DNA from: Aphelidium insulamus
Lineage: Eukaryota; Aphelidiomycota; Aphelidea; Aphelidiaceae
Direction of reading: 5' to 3'
Length of the DNA: 64,000 bases
NCBI GenBank assembly: GCA_036784855.1
Contig: JAZDSV010000038.1
Coordinates: 1 to 64,000 of the forward strand
Numbering within the stretch: the first letter of the stretch is position 1; the number at the start of each line of letters is the position of its first letter. A program made the position numbers and the translations under genes. This document shows, piece after piece, positions 43,263-54,600 of this stretch. The notes under the pieces were generated by a model. That model was given only the letters and a program-made list of their open reading frames with translations. It ran no database searches and had not been told where the DNA came from.

Positions 43263-46075
43263 ATGGTTGCCAGCACCGCCCACTCGCATCGCCCGTCGAC
43301 AGGCCTGCACCAGAGCAACAAGCGGTACAAGGCGCGTCATGCCAGCAAGGGTGAGCGCCGTAAATTGGACGGTGGACGCGTGAACCGCCCAGCCGTGCAC
43401 CCCGCCAAGCCGTCTGCTGCTCATGGTGGCGACGACGCGGTGCAGTCGCGGAGTAAGGCGCGTGCCGACCGTCGTAATGCCGTCAAATTGCAGCAGGCGC
43501 GCAAACGGGCAGAGATCATGGCGGAACGTCGCCAGTTTTGTGGACGCGCCGCCGTGCCCAAGATTGTCGCGGTGGTGCCGCTGTGTCCTCGCCTGGATGT
43601 CGGCCACTCTGTGTCGGCCCTAATTGGCGCGGTGGGCAGCGACGACTCGACGCCGTCTTCTATCAATGCGAAAGGCGATGACACGAACAACGCGTCACTG
43701 AAAAACGGCAACGATGGGAAGCGGCATCGCACATGTCTGACACGCAAACAAACGCTTCAATTCATTGAGCTGGCGCGGCCGACGGCGGAACAGCGCTCCG
43801 ACTCCGACTCTGACGGCATTGCGTGCGACTACACGCACTTTATGGACGTGTTGGACGCGTGCAAAGTGGCCGACTATGTGTTGTTTGTGCTGTCAGCCGT
43901 GGACGACGTGGACCAGATGGGCATGGACCTACTGGCTGCCATTCGCGCCCAGGGGTTGCCCACTCCGGTGGCCGCCGTGCAGGTGTGTTATTTCTGTATT
44001 ATCTGTATTTTTTATCAAGGTTTTCAACATTGATCTCGTAGAGACTATCAGAGACGGTTGCCAAGAAGAGAAACGATATCAAGCGCTCTCTGGCGGCATT
44101 CATGCTGGGCGAAGTGGCCACGGAGTTGAAGATGCACTGCGTGGAACAGGCGGCGGATCTGCAGGGTCTTGGCCGCACACTGGTGGAGCAGCGCTGCGGC
44201 AAGATTGGGTGGCGCGAGGAGCGGCCGTACATGCTGGCGGACCGTGTGGAGTTCAGTGCCGATACCGGTGATCTGCGGCTGAGTGGATACGCGCGCGGGT
44301 CCATCCCCTTCTCCGCCGATGCGCTGGTCCACCTGCAGACCCTGGGCGACTTTCAGCTGGGCAGCCTGACTGTGCACCGCGGCGCTGGGGCCAAGGGCGG
44401 CGGCGGTCGCCTGGCTTCGGCGCCGTCGGTGGAGTACCTGCCCGATCCCGAGCGTCAGGAACGGCTCGAGTTCGAACAGACCCCGGACCCCATGGCCAAC
44501 GAGCAGACGTGGCCCACGGAGGAAGAGGTCATGGAGGCGGAGCAGCGTGTGCGTGACGTGCAGCTGCAGGCCGAACGCAAGCAGCGCACTCGCCTGGTGC
44601 CCAAGGGGACCAGCAGCTACCAGGCTGCCTGGATTGTTGATGATCAGCTGGAAGACGGCGACGATGGTGATCGCAGCTGCGACGAGGACATTTACAGTCA
44701 ACAGCAGCCGGGCGATGTGCAAATGGAGGCCGACAGCGATGCCGACGATTCTGCCGCCAGTGACGGCAGTCTCTCTGACGATGCCGAGGAAGTGGAGAGC
44801 GTGCAAGTGGATGGTGGTAATGCTGACGGCGACAATGAGTGGGACGAGGAAGAGGAGGCACAGCAGCTGGCCGACTATCTGCGCACCAAGCAAGAGCGTC
44901 GCGCGGACGAAGAGGCCGAGGAACTGGAGTTCCCCGATGAGAAGGAAGTGCCGGCCGACTGTCTGGCCCGCGTGCGATTCCAGCGGTACCGCGGCCTGAA
45001 GAGCTTTCGCCACGCCGAATGGGACGTCAATGAGAATCTGCCGCTGGACTATGCGCGCATCGTCCAGTTCCGCAACTTTGAGCGCACCGCCCGCACCCTG
45101 CGCAAACAACTCCACAGCCGTTTATCTGATGACAGCAACGATTCAGACAATGATGCCATGGACACAGACGAGACGTCTGTCAGTACTGCTCTGCATACTC
45201 GAATCACACTGCTGGTGCGCAATGTGCCGCGCGAGTTTGGCCTGATGTACGGGGACGGCAACGCTGCAAGACCGGTGCCCGTATTCGGCCTGCTGCCACA
45301 CGAGCAGAAGATGTCGGTGATTAACATGTCGCTGATGCGGCCGCGGTCCGTGCGCACCGTAAACGCCGACAATGATGATCAAGACGATTCTGAACGTCAG
45401 AGTGCCGACCACATCACCGTCCGCTCAAAAGACCCGATGCTGTTTGCGTGCGGGTTCCGGCGCTACGTGAACCGGCCAGTGTACTCTCAGGCGACGCTCA
45501 GCCAACTGCACAAGATGGAAAAGTATTTCGTTCCGGGGAGTAACATGGTGGCCACGCTGTTTGGTCCCATCACATTCCCGCCGGCCCCTGTGCTTATGTT
45601 TACACCGCCTTCAGCAGCGGCAGTGAATTCCACCTACCCGAAGCTCTTAGCCGTCGGGTCGGTGCTGTCCGCCGACCCGAACCGTCTGGTGATCAAGCGC
45701 ATCGTACTGACGGGCACCCCGACCCGCATCCACAAGTCCTCACGGCACAACCACTCGGCCATCGTGCGTTTCATGTTCTTCAACGACAAGGACGTCGACT
45801 ATTTCCGGCCGGTGGAGCTGCGCACAAAGTACGGCCGCCGTGGACACATTGTGGACAGTGTGGGCACGCACGGGGCGATGAAGTGTCGCTTCGACAAGGG
45901 GATCAAGAGCATGGACACGGTGTGCATGTCGCTGTACAAGCGGGTGTTCCCGCCCTGGCCTGCCAATGGGTATGCAAGTTTGTTTGGAGCAACCGTGGCC
46001 AAATCACTGCTATGCGATGCCATTGCTCCCAGTCGGGCCACTCTGCTTCAGTCTGCTCTCACAATGGAGGAATAG
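43263..46075 (+). CDS. TSR1: Ribosome biogenesis protein TSR1
   Basis: Exons 43263-43982 and 44042-46075 join to 917 aa. TSR1 is a GTPase-like factor of late 40S maturation. Seen in order: a basic N-terminus (STGLHQSNKRYKARHASKGERRKLDGGRV), a degenerate GTPase domain (VADYVLFVLSAVDDVDQMGMDLLAAIRAQG), the AARP2CN region (RPYMLADRVEF...LSGYARG), an acidic low-complexity linker (residues about 430-540), and the DUF663 C-terminal part (KDPMLFACGFRRY...YS...KMEKYFVPG...GPI.FPPAPVL, HIVDSVGTHGAMKCRFDK, VCMSLYKRVFPPW). No P-loop is visible, as expected for TSR1. Full-length and conserved. Confidence 0.92.
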
Positions 46076-46093
46076 ATTTCAATCATATAACGT

Positions 46094-46114
46094 TTTTTTT
46101 TTTTTTTTTTTTTT
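46094..46114. repeat. Homopolymer T run
   Basis: About 21 T residues downstream of the TSR1 stop and before the 3' end of the next (-) gene. Confidence 0.9.
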
Positions 46115-46157
46115 TGATAAACACACTATTTTATTAAATTAAATTCATTTTTGATTC

Positions 46158-46936
46158 TCAGTTGTCGCCCTCCAGGTCAAAGGTCCGGATCCACTCCGCT
46201 GGCACCATCAACTTGTAAGGTCCAAAGGGTCCGCAAAACAGGGGTCCGTCAATATTGCAGGCAGAAGCAAAAGAATCAGAAAGTGTAGTATGAGCTCCAA
46301 TCTCGTCGGGTAAAAAACAGCTTGCACTGTTTGGTTTTTGTTGAATAAGCCCGGCATTCCCATCCTTGTGAGACAGGTCCGCATTGAGAAATTTTGGGAT
46401 TGCTCCCGGGTGAACATTTGCTACTATTTCTTTATCTTTCGTCCATGCTTGCAAGACAATAGCGACCAAGTCTTGCATATCTCTGTGCACTTTTTGAATT
46501 TTGAATTTTGATCCGCATAGGTGACCATCACACATTGCAGCAAATATCCAATCGACCATGCCATGTTATGTGCCATGGCCGGCTGCCACTTGCAGTAGTA
46601 GGACATTGCCTTTATCACCATGTTGAATCGTTCGAGGCAGTCAATGCTGTAGCATTTCTCATCATGCAGGATTAAATCACGGCAGCCAATGATAGCTTGG
46701 TGTAGACGCTGTCTGTACTTCACATCGTTGTCTCGGCGCTGAAGGTCTCTTAACTGGCGGTGCCACAGATATTGTGAATTGTCGCAGTCTGCATCAGTGC
46801 ACTTTGCTGCATCTAGGCAAGGGGTTGGGTCGATCCCATATGAGCCCCAGAAGTCGTCATAATGCTCATCGCATGTGTTTCTGTCATCCGGATAGTTGGC
46901 CTCGTCCTCCATGTCGTCCTCCATGTCGTCCTCCAT
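46158..46936 (-). CDS. Orphan Cys-containing protein, duplicated fragment elsewhere
   Basis: Exons 46936-46534 and 46480-46158 join to 241 aa. The start is tentative: MEDDMEDDMEDE is encoded by a triple 12-base repeat, and the frame is open further upstream without an ATG (PAAPVTIIAQRHPLGNS), so a signal-bearing first exon may be missing. The body has several Cys (DPTPCLDAAKCTDADCDN, IIGCRDL, KCYSIDCLERF, YYCKW) and ends DGPLFCGPFGPYKLMVPAEW. No family recognised. A decayed inverted copy of the last exon lies at 51086-51405. Without the 53-base intron the frame would be broken, so that intron is well supported. Confidence 0.55.
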
Positions 46937-47140
46937 GCTGTTGCCCAAGGGGTGCCGCTGTGCAATAATGGTGACGGGAGCAGCAGGTATTGACTCACAA
47001 GCCCACTAGCCGCTTGTGGCCGGGCTGTTTCCCCTTTGCCCCTTTTTTTTGCAGTTTGGTATATAACATTGTGTGTTTTTAATCGGTTTATTTGTGTGGG
47101 GCATTAATTGGAGTGGTTGAGGCGAATATTGGCGCTGCGC

Positions 47141-48772
47141 TTAGCAATGAGCTCTGAAGTAGCATCTGAACTTGTTCCAGAAAGCTTTGGTCTTTTCCTG
47201 GGCTGCCTGCCAGAAACGCTGAAATCGATTTGGTTTGCGTTGCATTCTGTTTCTCGCATCAGTGGCAGCAAAAATTTCTTTCAGCTTTTCCGGAATAAAG
47301 CTCGTTTCCTGAGCCATGGTTCCGGCAGCCAAGGGAAGGTCGGCGCGCATAGGTATAAGGTCGTCGGGCTGTGCATTTTGCATAAACTTATGATTCTGAC
47401 GTTCCAGGTAATTCAAATGGTCTGGATACACCAAGGTTGTGGCGTACAATCGCGACTCTTCCGTGAATCCCTGAGTGTTTCTAATAGCGCGCTGCCAGTA
47501 CTGGAGCATTGTTTCATCCAGGATTATAGGGATTTTGTTTGCAACTAGCGCCCGCATAAACCAACGCTTATCTGAGATGCCAACAATATCGCGACTATAA
47601 ACCAGCGCCTTGAGTTTGTCTTTGAAGGTTAGATTGGGAAACACATAGATTGTAACTTCTCGCGCTTCATCCGATTTTGGCCCTGATGGAATAGTAGCGG
47701 TGGTGACGGACTCGCTATTGCTATCCTTGCGGTACACCTTGTACTCTATGGGCTGCTCCGATGCATGTTCAAGAAACATTTGTTGAAAGTTAATGTCTTG
47801 ATCTGTAATCACCGAAATCTCTCCCACATCGAGTCGAAGGATGGCAGAAATAAACTGCCAGCTGCCACCTTCCATGAAGTACGGACGAGGGGAGGGTGAC
47901 AAAAACCGCTTGGCAAGATCGCGATTTTCAAATTTGTGTTTGCTGGCCTCGGGGACAAAATTGAAGGGGAATAAGAAACCCTCTGCATACTGCGAAGTCG
48001 TATATGCTTCATGAATTTTGTATATCACGGTATTTTCCTCAGTGGTAAATTTTTTCCATTCGCGTGCCACATATGCAAATGTCACATACGCAGAATATTC
48101 GGCTGGCATCACGTTATCCACACCACTGTTCACCATGTAAGTAACAAACAGGTTGTCCACCGACTGGTGGTACAAAGCTTCGATCCGTTTCTGACATTTT
48201 TGAACATCAGTGCTTTCGTGGTAATAATTTTGTGGCACACTGCGCAAAAATACTGCAATTTCGGCGTCGGGAAATTGATCGCGCACGCTGATTGCAGCAC
48301 TCATAATTTCTTCAGCCTCATTGTCCCAACTTTCTGCCGCATCTTGCGGGAGGAAATTATTGCCCAAAATCGCGATGCTAGCCCGAACTTCAAAGTTGCC
48401 CGACCACTCGATCAACCGTCGCGCAAATAGGTGGGCTGGACGTGCTGTGACCAGCAGCGTGTACTCCCCAACCAGTGCGACTCCCGGAAGCATCACGGCC
48501 TGCACGCAGTTGTTCGAATAGGCTGGAAACGATAAAGTCACTTTGCCACCATCGACGACAACAACGTTACGATTGCTCAAGGAAAATTTCGGCGCTTTGA
48601 TCGAATGCCAATTGAATGCCGGATCGTCCGGACATAGAAGCGCGGTGATGAATCGTCCATTGTTGTCGCGCCGCACGGCAATGTCACTGATGATTTGCGG
48701 CGCAGGCGCCCCGCGGCAGGAGACTTGCGCCACGAGGTACGCCAGGAGTATTCCGGCAAGCAAACTCGGCAT
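47141..48772 (-). CDS. Secreted family protein, member 5 (intact)
   Basis: Intronless, 543 aa from ATG 48772 (MPSLLAGILLAYLVAQVSC, signal peptide). Full-length family structure: DIAVRRDNNGRFITALLC, LPGVALVGEYTLLV, RASIAILG, FPDAEIAVFL, MPAEYSAYV, GGSWQFISAILRLD, KDKLKALVYSRDIVGIS..RWFMRALVANKIPI, and the tail FQRFWQAAQEKTKAFW... ending in Cys. Closest to member 6; together they form a second, opposite-strand subgroup. A TATA-like 'tatttatatc' sits about 55 bases upstream. An AATAAA lies after the stop (about 47095). Confidence 0.8.
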   Translation of the reverse strand: MPSLLAGILLAYLVAQVSCRGAPAPQIISDIAVRRDNNGRFITALLCPDDPAFNWHSIKAPKFSLSNRNVVVVDGGKVTLSFPAYSNNCVQAVMLPGVALVGEYTLLVTARPAHLFARRLIEWSGNFEVRASIAILGNNFLPQDAAESWDNEAEEIMSAAISVRDQFPDAEIAVFLRSVPQNYYHESTDVQKCQKRIEALYHQSVDNLFVTYMVNSGVDNVMPAEYSAYVTFAYVAREWKKFTTEENTVIYKIHEAYTTSQYAEGFLFPFNFVPEASKHKFENRDLAKRFLSPSPRPYFMEGGSWQFISAILRLDVGEISVITDQDINFQQMFLEHASEQPIEYKVYRKDSNSESVTTATIPSGPKSDEAREVTIYVFPNLTFKDKLKALVYSRDIVGISDKRWFMRALVANKIPIILDETMLQYWQRAIRNTQGFTEESRLYATTLVYPDHLNYLERQNHKFMQNAQPDDLIPMRADLPLAAGTMAQETSFIPEKLKEIFAATDARNRMQRKPNRFQRFWQAAQEKTKAFWNKFRCYFRAHC

Positions 48773-49318
48773 TAGTGAGTTTGCGAACAAAATGAGAATC
48801 TGTGGCGTTCATCAGAACAGTCCCCGTATTTATATCCAGAAAGGGGCCAAAATTAGAAATATGGCGTAGAAGCACTTTCAGCCAATCAACACAAAGGCCC
48901 TGCGAAATCGCGGTGAGCATTGATAAATACCAATTATTGCCAAATTTCCCATTCCTATTTAATACACCGCTGTGCTGAGCGATTCCTTGATGACGGAATG
49001 AATGTGTTAATTTTGCGGTGACAAATTTGCATCGTGTGCGTTGACGTCAAAAACGAGTGGGTTCGATTTAAGCATCTGACACGTAGATCATCATACACAC
49101 ACAAACTCTGTGCCAGTGGTGAAGATTCCGTGCCAGTCTGAACCTGCATACGCATCAATCGTTTGTGATAAGTGATACCATTGTTCCCAGTCTGCCCAGG
49201 CTGCTTGAGTCTGCTCTCACAGTGGAGAAATAGATTTAAAAGTTTGAAGCGGTGTATGAATTCGGTTTATTTCTGTGGGGCATTATTGGAGTAACTGAGT
49301 CGAGTATTGGCGCTGCAC
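48773..49318. other. Intergenic; holds a duplicated piece of the TSR1 3' end
   Basis: About 545 bases between members 5 and 6. The right third carries the TSR1-derived fragment listed separately; the rest shows no gene. Confidence 0.6.
49187..49240 (+). pseudogene. Duplicated 3' end of TSR1
   Basis: About 50 bases resemble the last codons and stop of TSR1 (46025-46080): both contain gtctgctctcaca.tggag.aatagattt, differing at scattered bases. In the original locus this sequence precedes the orphan gene and member 5; here it directly precedes the 3' end of member 6. It marks one edge of a segmental duplication. Confidence 0.65.
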
Positions 49319-50967
49319 TTAGCAATGAGCTCTGAAGAAACGCTTATACTTGCTCCAGAAAGCTTTGGTCTTTTCCTTGGCTGCCTGCCAAAAACGCTGA
49401 AATCGATTTGGTTTAGGAAGCGCTGGTGTTTCGACGATCGCGTCACTGGCGTCAATAACATCTTGAACGTGTTTCGGGACAATGTTGGTCATCTCACGCA
49501 GAGTCGCGGCGGCGTTGGGAAGCTCGAGGCGCATTTGATCAAGGTCTCTGGGCTGTGCATTACGCATAAATCTCTGATCATTGTTGAAAGGTTGATTCCA
49601 AGTAACGGGGTCGCGAGGTAAATATTCGGGTTCCAGCACGGCGGAGGCGTACAATGGCGACCCTTCCGTGCATCTCGTCTTGATAGCTTCTTGCCAGTAT
49701 CGAAGCAGTTTTTCATTCGTGCTAATTGGAATTTTGTTGGCCACCAGCGCTCGCAGAAACCAACGCTCACTTGAATCGACACCAACAATGTCGCGACTCT
49801 CAACCAGAGCCTTTAGTTTGTCATTGCGTGACAAAGATGGCAACATATGAACCATAACCGTGCGGGAAACATGGTCGGCGCCAGCAGGAACAGTAAATGT
49901 AGTCGAAGCGCCTTTGGCCAAATTATTCACTTTGTATTGAACGGGAACATCAGACGCAAATTTCAGGTTCATGTTGAGAAAATCAATTTCGTGATCCGTA
50001 ATGACGGTAACCTTTTTACTGGAGTCGAGTCGAAGAATGGCAGAAATAAATCGCCAACCGCCACCATACATGACGTACGGAGGAGCAACTGAGGGTGAAA
50101 ATAGCGCCTCAAGTTCAACATTTTCGAATTTACGGCTTTCGGCCATGGGAACAAAATCGCTGGGAAATAATAGGCCGTTGTCATAAAATTCACCACCCAT
50201 ATAATCCTTATCGTATCTAACAACTTTTTCCGGCGGCACAAAGCCTCTCCACTCATCGGGTACCCATCTATCCGTCACGTACGCAGAATATTCGGCTGGC
50301 ATCATATTGTCCAAACCGCGGACAGACCGATAGGTAACAAAGTTGTGGCGTTTTAACATCTCGTACAGACTATTCATCAGCTCTCGACACTCGTCAAATC
50401 GCGATGTACGTCCTAGAACATCTTCTAGATAAACTGCAATATCTGCATCGTCTTTGAATTTGCCGCGTATATTGATCGCCACGTTCAGAATGTCTTCCGA
50501 CAACTCCATATAATGGTCTAAATCATAACCTGGGTAGAAGCTTTGTGCCAAAATCGCAATACTAGGCCGGACGTTGAATTTGCCCGACCACATAATCGGT
50601 GACGACCATCGCGCAAATATGTGACCTGGATGTGTCTTGATCAGCAGGTTGTACTCGCCAACCAATGCAACTCTCGGAAACATCACGGCTTGCATGCAAT
50701 TGCCTACATCAGCCATGAGCGATAAAGTCAATTTGCCTCCATCGACGACCACGTTGCGATTTTTTTCGGCCGTCAATGAAAACTTCGGCGCTTTGATCGA
50801 ATGCCATTTGAAAGCCGGATCCTCCACGCACAACGTAGCACTGATGATGCGCCATTATTATCACGCCGCACAGCAATGTCACTGATGGGGTACGGCGCAG
50901 GTGCTCCACGGCAGGAGACTTGCGCCACGAGGTAAGCCAGGAGTATGCCGGCAAGCAAATTCGGCAT
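49319..50967 (-). pseudogene. Secreted family, member 6: one-base frameshift near the start
   Basis: ATG 50967 opens with MPNLLAGILLAYLVAQVSC (signal peptide), nearly the same as member 5. At about 50850 one base is missing relative to members 2 and 5 (AATGGCGCATC where GGC-CGC-ATC is expected), so the N-terminal frame runs out. The other about 500 codons (50833 to 49319) are fully open, through GGWRFISAILRLDSS, DKLKALVESRDIVGV and the tail FQRFWQAAKEKTKAFW ending in Cys. Like member 4 it has one lesion only. Confidence 0.75.
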
Positions 50968-51085
50968 TATACTATCGACTAAAGTCAACAAGATTTATGT
51001 GGCTGAAAAGTAAATTGTGGCGTAGAAGGACATTTGCCAATCAGCAAACAATCACCACCGCTATTGCAAACCACCGCTATTGTCA

Positions 51086-51405
51086 AACAATCATGGTCGC
51101 TAATGTCTTGCGAGCATGGACGAAAGATAAAAAAATAGTAGCGAACGTTCACCCGGGAGTAATCCCAAAATTTCTCAATGCGGACTCGTCTCACAAGGAT
51201 GGGAATGCCGGGCTTATTCAACAAAACCAAACAGTGTGAGCTGTTCTTTTACCCGACGAGATTGGAGCTCATACTATGCTTTCTGATTCTTTTGCTTAAG
51301 CCTGCAATATTGACGGACCCCTGTATTGCGGACCCGTTGGACCTTTTAAGTTAATGGTGCCAGCGGAGTGGATCCGGACCCTAGACCTGGAGGGCGACAA
51401 CTGAG
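51086..51405 (+). pseudogene. Inverted, decayed copy of the orphan gene's last exon
   Basis: Reads LRAWTKDKKIVANVHPG.IPKFLNAD.SHKDGNAGLIQQ, then DEIGAHT.LSDSFA, ACNIDGPLYCGP and KLMVPAEWIRT.DLEGDN, matching exon 2 of the gene at 46158-46480, with at least two in-frame stops. It lies on the opposite strand and on the far side of member 6. Homology extends a few bases past the stop codon. Confidence 0.8.
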
Positions 51406-51684
51406 AATCTAAAATAATAATTTAATTTAATAAAAGCTCAAATCGCCTCCCGTGTAAATAAAAAATGGATCGGGCCGCGAAAATCTTCAAACATGATCAA
51501 AGACTTGCCATCGCAAATAGCGCACTTGATGCGTATTTATATTTGACGTGACTCATTTCAGATTGATATTTCGGAGCATCACTGCCCTGGCGACAGCACC
51601 GCTTACAGCTACACTTAAATATAGCACGTGGAGGAGCGCGAGTGCTATTCTTATCCCGCCATTGATGTTCGTATAGCGGATATC

Positions 51685-54600
51685 ATGAACGCAATTATTA
51701 AGGCTGCCACAGCCATATTGACGGTATTGTCAACGACTATGGGCGACTCGGGTGTCCCAGGTGCGTTGATATAGTTGATACGGGTGCAGAGTGTATCCCT
51801 GATGCGGTCACGGGAACAGTGTTTGGCCAGGCGAACCCGGCGCTTCAGTGGACGCGTCTCGCCGCCGGCGATGTAATTCTGGGCGATATTCCATCACCAT
51901 CGACCGAAGTGTCCAACTCGTACGTGATGTTTGGCCCGGACATGGCCGACAAGATGCCCGCCGTGTTGGATTCACCCAGCGGGGCCAAGCCACACCCCAT
52001 CCAGCACGGCACAACGAATTGGATCGCACTGGGTGGCAGCACACAGTCCGCGACCACCAAAGTGTACACGTGCGGCGCCCGTCTGTGGCTACTGCAGATG
52101 AGCACGTGGCCGAATGTAACAGATACGGCCACCACCAATCGCTGGATCTGGACCGATGTCACGGCGCTTCAGCGGGGCACGGTTCCACCGGCACTCATCA
52201 AACCGCAGTTGCACGCCATTCAGAACAAGGCGCAGACTCCGAGCTTGGTGCTGTTTGGCGGAGTTGTCTGCTCCACCGGCCAGCAAAACTCTATAATCTA
52301 CGTGCTCAATATGGGTAACCTTGTGTGTGATCTGTATAATAGTTGCTGACTGACAACGGGCAGCCACACTGACTTGGTCCACGCCGACCATTGTGGACGG
52401 CGCCGTGGAGGTGTTTCGGAACGCGTCTGCGGCCATCATTGCCCAGCTGGCGGACACGGACGTGTCGGTAAAGTGGCTCAGTAACAAGGTCATCACATTA
52501 GCTGCCAGTACCGGCGCCATGGGACTGTAGGTGCTTTTTATCACATGTAGTATATGCTCAACATACTCTGTTAGGATTGACTTGGCATCCACGGACCTAT
52601 CGGTGGCGGTGTACGTCTACCAGGTAAACACCACCGACAACACAACGGGTCAGATATCGCCGCGCGGCACGGGCCATGCCGCAACACTCTTGCCGCCAAA
52701 CACATTTGTGCTGTCTGGTGGTCGGGGATGTGATCGGGTGGGTGAGAAGCCGTGCACTACCGTCAAGCGATCGTTGTGGCAAATTAATTTTTCTGACTTG
52801 TACGCCGCCTATGGACTTAAAGTTGCGGCGCCCCTCATTCCCGTGCGTTGGAGTCCGGTAACTGTTACAGCCGGTCTGCTGCCAGCCGATGCAACATCCG
52901 GGAATGTCACAGAGTAGGTGTTTTGTTATTGAATGTGTATTTGCTTATATCACAGTGCAAATGCTCTGCCTGCCAAGCATCGTCACTCGCTTTTGTCACT
53001 GAACCAGGGAAAGCTGTTGCTCATCTATGGTAATGAATATACTACTTATCTTAAGATACTAATGAACGTGCAGGTGGCTATTCCACATACGAACTACCAG
53101 GCAGCTCCAATGCGATGAAGGTCTCAACCAGTAGTGTGTTTGTGGACTTGGACGCGGACGGTGCATGGACTGCGCAATTCCCTGGGTAAACCAGATGTGG
53201 TATTGTATAGTGGTCATCACTTACAACTGTGCGGTAGTGCCATTGTTCCTTCACCGCGGGCTGATTGTCGTGTACTGGTGAACAAGACAGCGCTGGCCAT
53301 CACGGGGCACGTATTGCAATTAACGATGTCCATAGATATTAATCAGTGAATAGTGGCGTGCTGCCCGACGGCTCAACCCCAGCGACCATGAACGACATCT
53401 TTATGCTGGACGTGTATGGATATGTGCCGGGCCCGGCGGCGACTGACTCTGCCGGTGCCGACAACAGCCTCTACCTGATGATTGGCGGCATAACGGTTGC
53501 GGTGCTGGTTGTGCTGGGCGCCGCCACCTTCATTGGCATGAAGCTTTTCTCGTCGCCATCCAGCCCGCTGAAGGCGAAACGCGCGGCCGCAGCATCCGCC
53601 ACCCAGCTGACCGCAGCCAGCCACTCGTACCTGGGCAACAAAAGCTCCAAAGAACTTCCGAGCGTGCCCAGCACCGACCAGATGCCCATGCAGAGTCTGG
53701 GCGATGTGTGGGGTGGCCGTGCAGCAGGCAGCGCCGAAATGCTTGGCGTGAGCCCAGTGCCCACGAAACAGATCAGCCCACAACGATCCACCAACCACTC
53801 CATCAAAGCCGCAGCCGTGGGGTATCAACAGGGACAGTACCCGGTGGCATACAGCAACAGCAACTCTGCGCACGTGGTCACGACACCGTACTATGGACAG
53901 AGCAGCGCGGCAGGGTACGGAACCTACCCGCAACAGCAGCACCTGCAGCAAATCGGACAGAACAATCAGTACATGGAGGACGCGGGCACCGAGCTGCAGG
54001 ACGCACAGCTGGTGGCGGCCGCAAACTCCGCCGGCCAACAACTGCCGCCCGTGTTCAACCGATCTGATCTGGCGGCGCACCCAATGTTCAACCGGAAGGC
54101 CACATCGTCGTCGGACGCGCCATCACGAGCGTCCAGCACCTCCCTGCCCCCGGTCCCCGTGCCGCCGAAACCAAGGCAGCTGATGATGCCGGCGCCCACC
54201 ATGTCGGACCCGGAGCCGGATGGCAATAATCAAGAGTACGGCGGTAACAGGAGCCGACCGGCCACTCAAATGGTGTTCACGCTATCGGACCCGGAGCAGG
54301 GCACCATGATCACGGAGCATCAGGGCAATGTGCTGTCACTGCCGGGGTTCCGACAACTGGTGCCCGGTCTGGACTATCGGCTGGAAGAGCAGCTGGCCAT
54401 GAGCGGCGAGGGCGTTATCCACATCGGTCTGCTGCTCAATGCCAATCTGGTCACCTTCAACGACGGCCAGTCCAAAGTGGCGGTCAAGGTGCCAAAGAGT
54501 AAGTGGATATTATACACGCTCATGTTATAACACTCTCCACAGTGAAAACCAGCAATGACGAGCCGGAGGACGAGTTCACCGCGCACTTTCAGCAAGAGAT

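Noticed and set aside
44048-45115. 355-codon open frame on the - strand
   Set aside because: Exact antisense of conserved TSR1 coding sequence; high GC at third positions explains it.
46480-46540. Frameshift in the orphan gene
   Set aside because: A 53-base GT/AG intron (46533-46481) joins both parts in frame.
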